Positions 28,908 to 29,683 of a DNA stretch of 29,683 nt are shown here, in pieces. The notes beneath the pieces are model-generated. The model made no database searches. It had not been told where the DNA came from and was given only the letters and a program-made list of their open reading frames with translations. A program made the translations under genes and the position numbers. This DNA comes from a virus, in IMG/VR virus record IMGVR_UViG_3300034102_001289, positions 1 through 29,683 of that record. One strand, written 5' to 3'. How positions within the stretch are numbered: the first letter of the stretch is position 1; the number at the start of each line of letters is the position of its first letter.

Positions 28908-29181
28908 CAGTCACCTCCTGCGCGGCTTCGACAGCGGCGATGGCGGTGTCGCCGCTACCAGTAGATCGGCCACCTGGCCGAAAATACCACTTAGCCCCTT
29001 GCGGCCAGTTCCGGCGTTCAATCATCGGGTTGATACTCCGCTCCACCTTCGCCCAAGCCGCAGCGCAGCGGGCTAGGTCGGCGATGTCCTCCGTTTGTAG
29101 AAAGTTGTCCAGCCAATACTCAGGCGACTCTATTGCTTCCTTGCACTTCTGCGCCAACTCCTCCAGCCGTTTAGCGTCCAT
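28891..29181 (-). CDS. Hypothetical 96-residue protein
   Basis: Starts MDAKRLEELAQKCKEAIESP and is mostly helical, with a short strand part (WYFRPGGRSTGSGDTAIAA). Overlaps the upstream stop by 11 bases and the downstream gene by 17. Not recognised. Confidence 0.6.
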   Translation of the reverse strand: MDAKRLEELAQKCKEAIESPEYWLDNFLQTEDIADLARCAAAWAKVERSINPMIERRNWPQGAKWYFRPGGRSTGSGDTAIAAVEAAQEVTDANKG

Positions 29182-29683
29182 CGGTGGCCTCCAGTCGGTC
29201 GGCTTCGGCTTCTAGTGCGTCACCGGCAGCAGGCCCGAATAACGCAACGAACGCTGTTATTTCCTCCCGCAACGCCTCCGCCTTAATCCGTCCCAGCGAC
29301 TGCGCCGGGGTGCGGGCGAGGGCGGCTTTAGACCTCTCTGTCACGCAATGCGGGCACATGCAGCGCTTGACGTGTGGGGCTTGGCATGGTCCATAAGCAC
29401 GCGCCCAACTCAGCTCGTCACTCAGCGCCCCGCAAAGGTCTTCGGCGTGGGCCCTGGCCTCGTCTCGCTCCCGCTCCATCGCGTTCCGACTGATGACCGC
29501 TTGGTTTCGGTAGTCAATGTACTCCACGCATTCCCGCTCGGCGACTTCGGCTCTGGCGGTGGCAGAGTCACGCAGCTTCAACGCTTCGCTCCATCCGTCC
29601 TGCGACTGCTTCGCGTTCAACAGCGCCGCCTTGGATTGTCCCCGCAGCCGCTCCACCTCGGCGCGGAGTTGGTCGCGCTCGGC
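29171..29683 (-). CDS. Coiled-coil protein, N-terminus beyond window
   Basis: 170 residues are visible and the frame is still open at the window end (AERDQLRAEVERLRGQ at the edge), so the true start is outside. Residues form long Glu/Arg/Ala-rich helices, then a Cys-containing loop with VKRCMCPHCVTER, a possible zinc knuckle, and a helical tail. No family recognised. Confidence 0.6.
   Translation of the reverse strand, partial: AERDQLRAEVERLRGQSKAALLNAKQSQDGWSEALKLRDSATARAEVAERECVEYIDYRNQAVISRNAMERERDEARAHAEDLCGALSDELSWARAYGPCQAPHVKRCMCPHCVTERSKAALARTPAQSLGRIKAEALREEITAFVALFGPAAGDALEAEADRLEATDGR

Noticed and set aside
1-29683. tRNA or rRNA genes
   Set aside because: No cloverleaf-like or conserved rRNA segment was noticed by eye; almost all bases lie in protein genes. 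A covariance-model scan would be the decisive test.

Overview
The window reads as the structural, replication and early-accessory part of a tailed phage or prophage with a long, probably flexible (siphovirus-type) tail. Almost every gene lies on the minus strand, so the biological order runs from high to low coordinates. DNA is GC-rich. Start/stop overlaps of the ATGA, GTGA or TAATG type join most genes into long translationally coupled blocks. Several late products carry Sec-type signal peptides, which suggests a diderm bacterial host. The host cannot be named from this sequence; the signal-peptide style and one short host-type repeat would fit a soil bacterium such as an acidobacterium, but that is inference. 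No integrase, attachment site, host gene, tRNA or rRNA was seen.

Layout in direction of transcription. (1) 29683-26659: small accessory genes, including two ASCH/PUA-like proteins (27844-28086, 27512-27847) and a double zinc-ribbon protein. Three of them (59, 40 and 54 codons) are very short but fit exactly into the overlap chain. (2) 26662-23022: SNF2-like helicase, beta-class DNA methyltransferase, small proteins including an ABA-sandwich-like one, a RusA-type Holliday junction resolvase and a HicA-like peptide. (3) 22955-20416: a replication-initiator-like protein whose central linker is encoded by dense direct and inverted repeats (candidate origin, as in lambda O), then small proteins and an HNH endonuclease. 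(4) An AT-rich stretch (20368-20437) with repeated GTATAA half-sites separates the early and late blocks. (5) 20288-15109: HK97-type packaging and head module: TerS, TerL, portal, prohead protease, major capsid. (6) 15050-12582: putative decoration protein, connector, head closure, gp10-like and DUF3168-like proteins. (7) 12504-6383: two related tail tube proteins, a G/GT tail assembly chaperone pair made by -1 frameshifting, tape measure and tail tip protein. (8) 6390-1768: a 1540-residue tail fibre/spike with beta-helix and stalk repeats and an N-terminal signal peptide. (9) 1487-1: small exported or membrane proteins, with a holin-like two-helix protein and an XhlA-like coiled coil cut by the window edge; this is the likely start of the lysis module.

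The only plus-strand gene I can support is a 45-residue ORF at 1634-1771, convergent with the tail fibre gene.

Most notable points: a textbook -1 frameshift signal (A AAA AAC, 5-nt spacer, perfect 9-bp stem-loop) at 10994-11035; iteron-like repeats inside the initiator gene at 22414-22624; an A9 tract at 21288-21296 where loss of one base would fuse two adjacent genes; the operator-like palindrome cluster at 20368-20437; and the exported-looking tail fibre.
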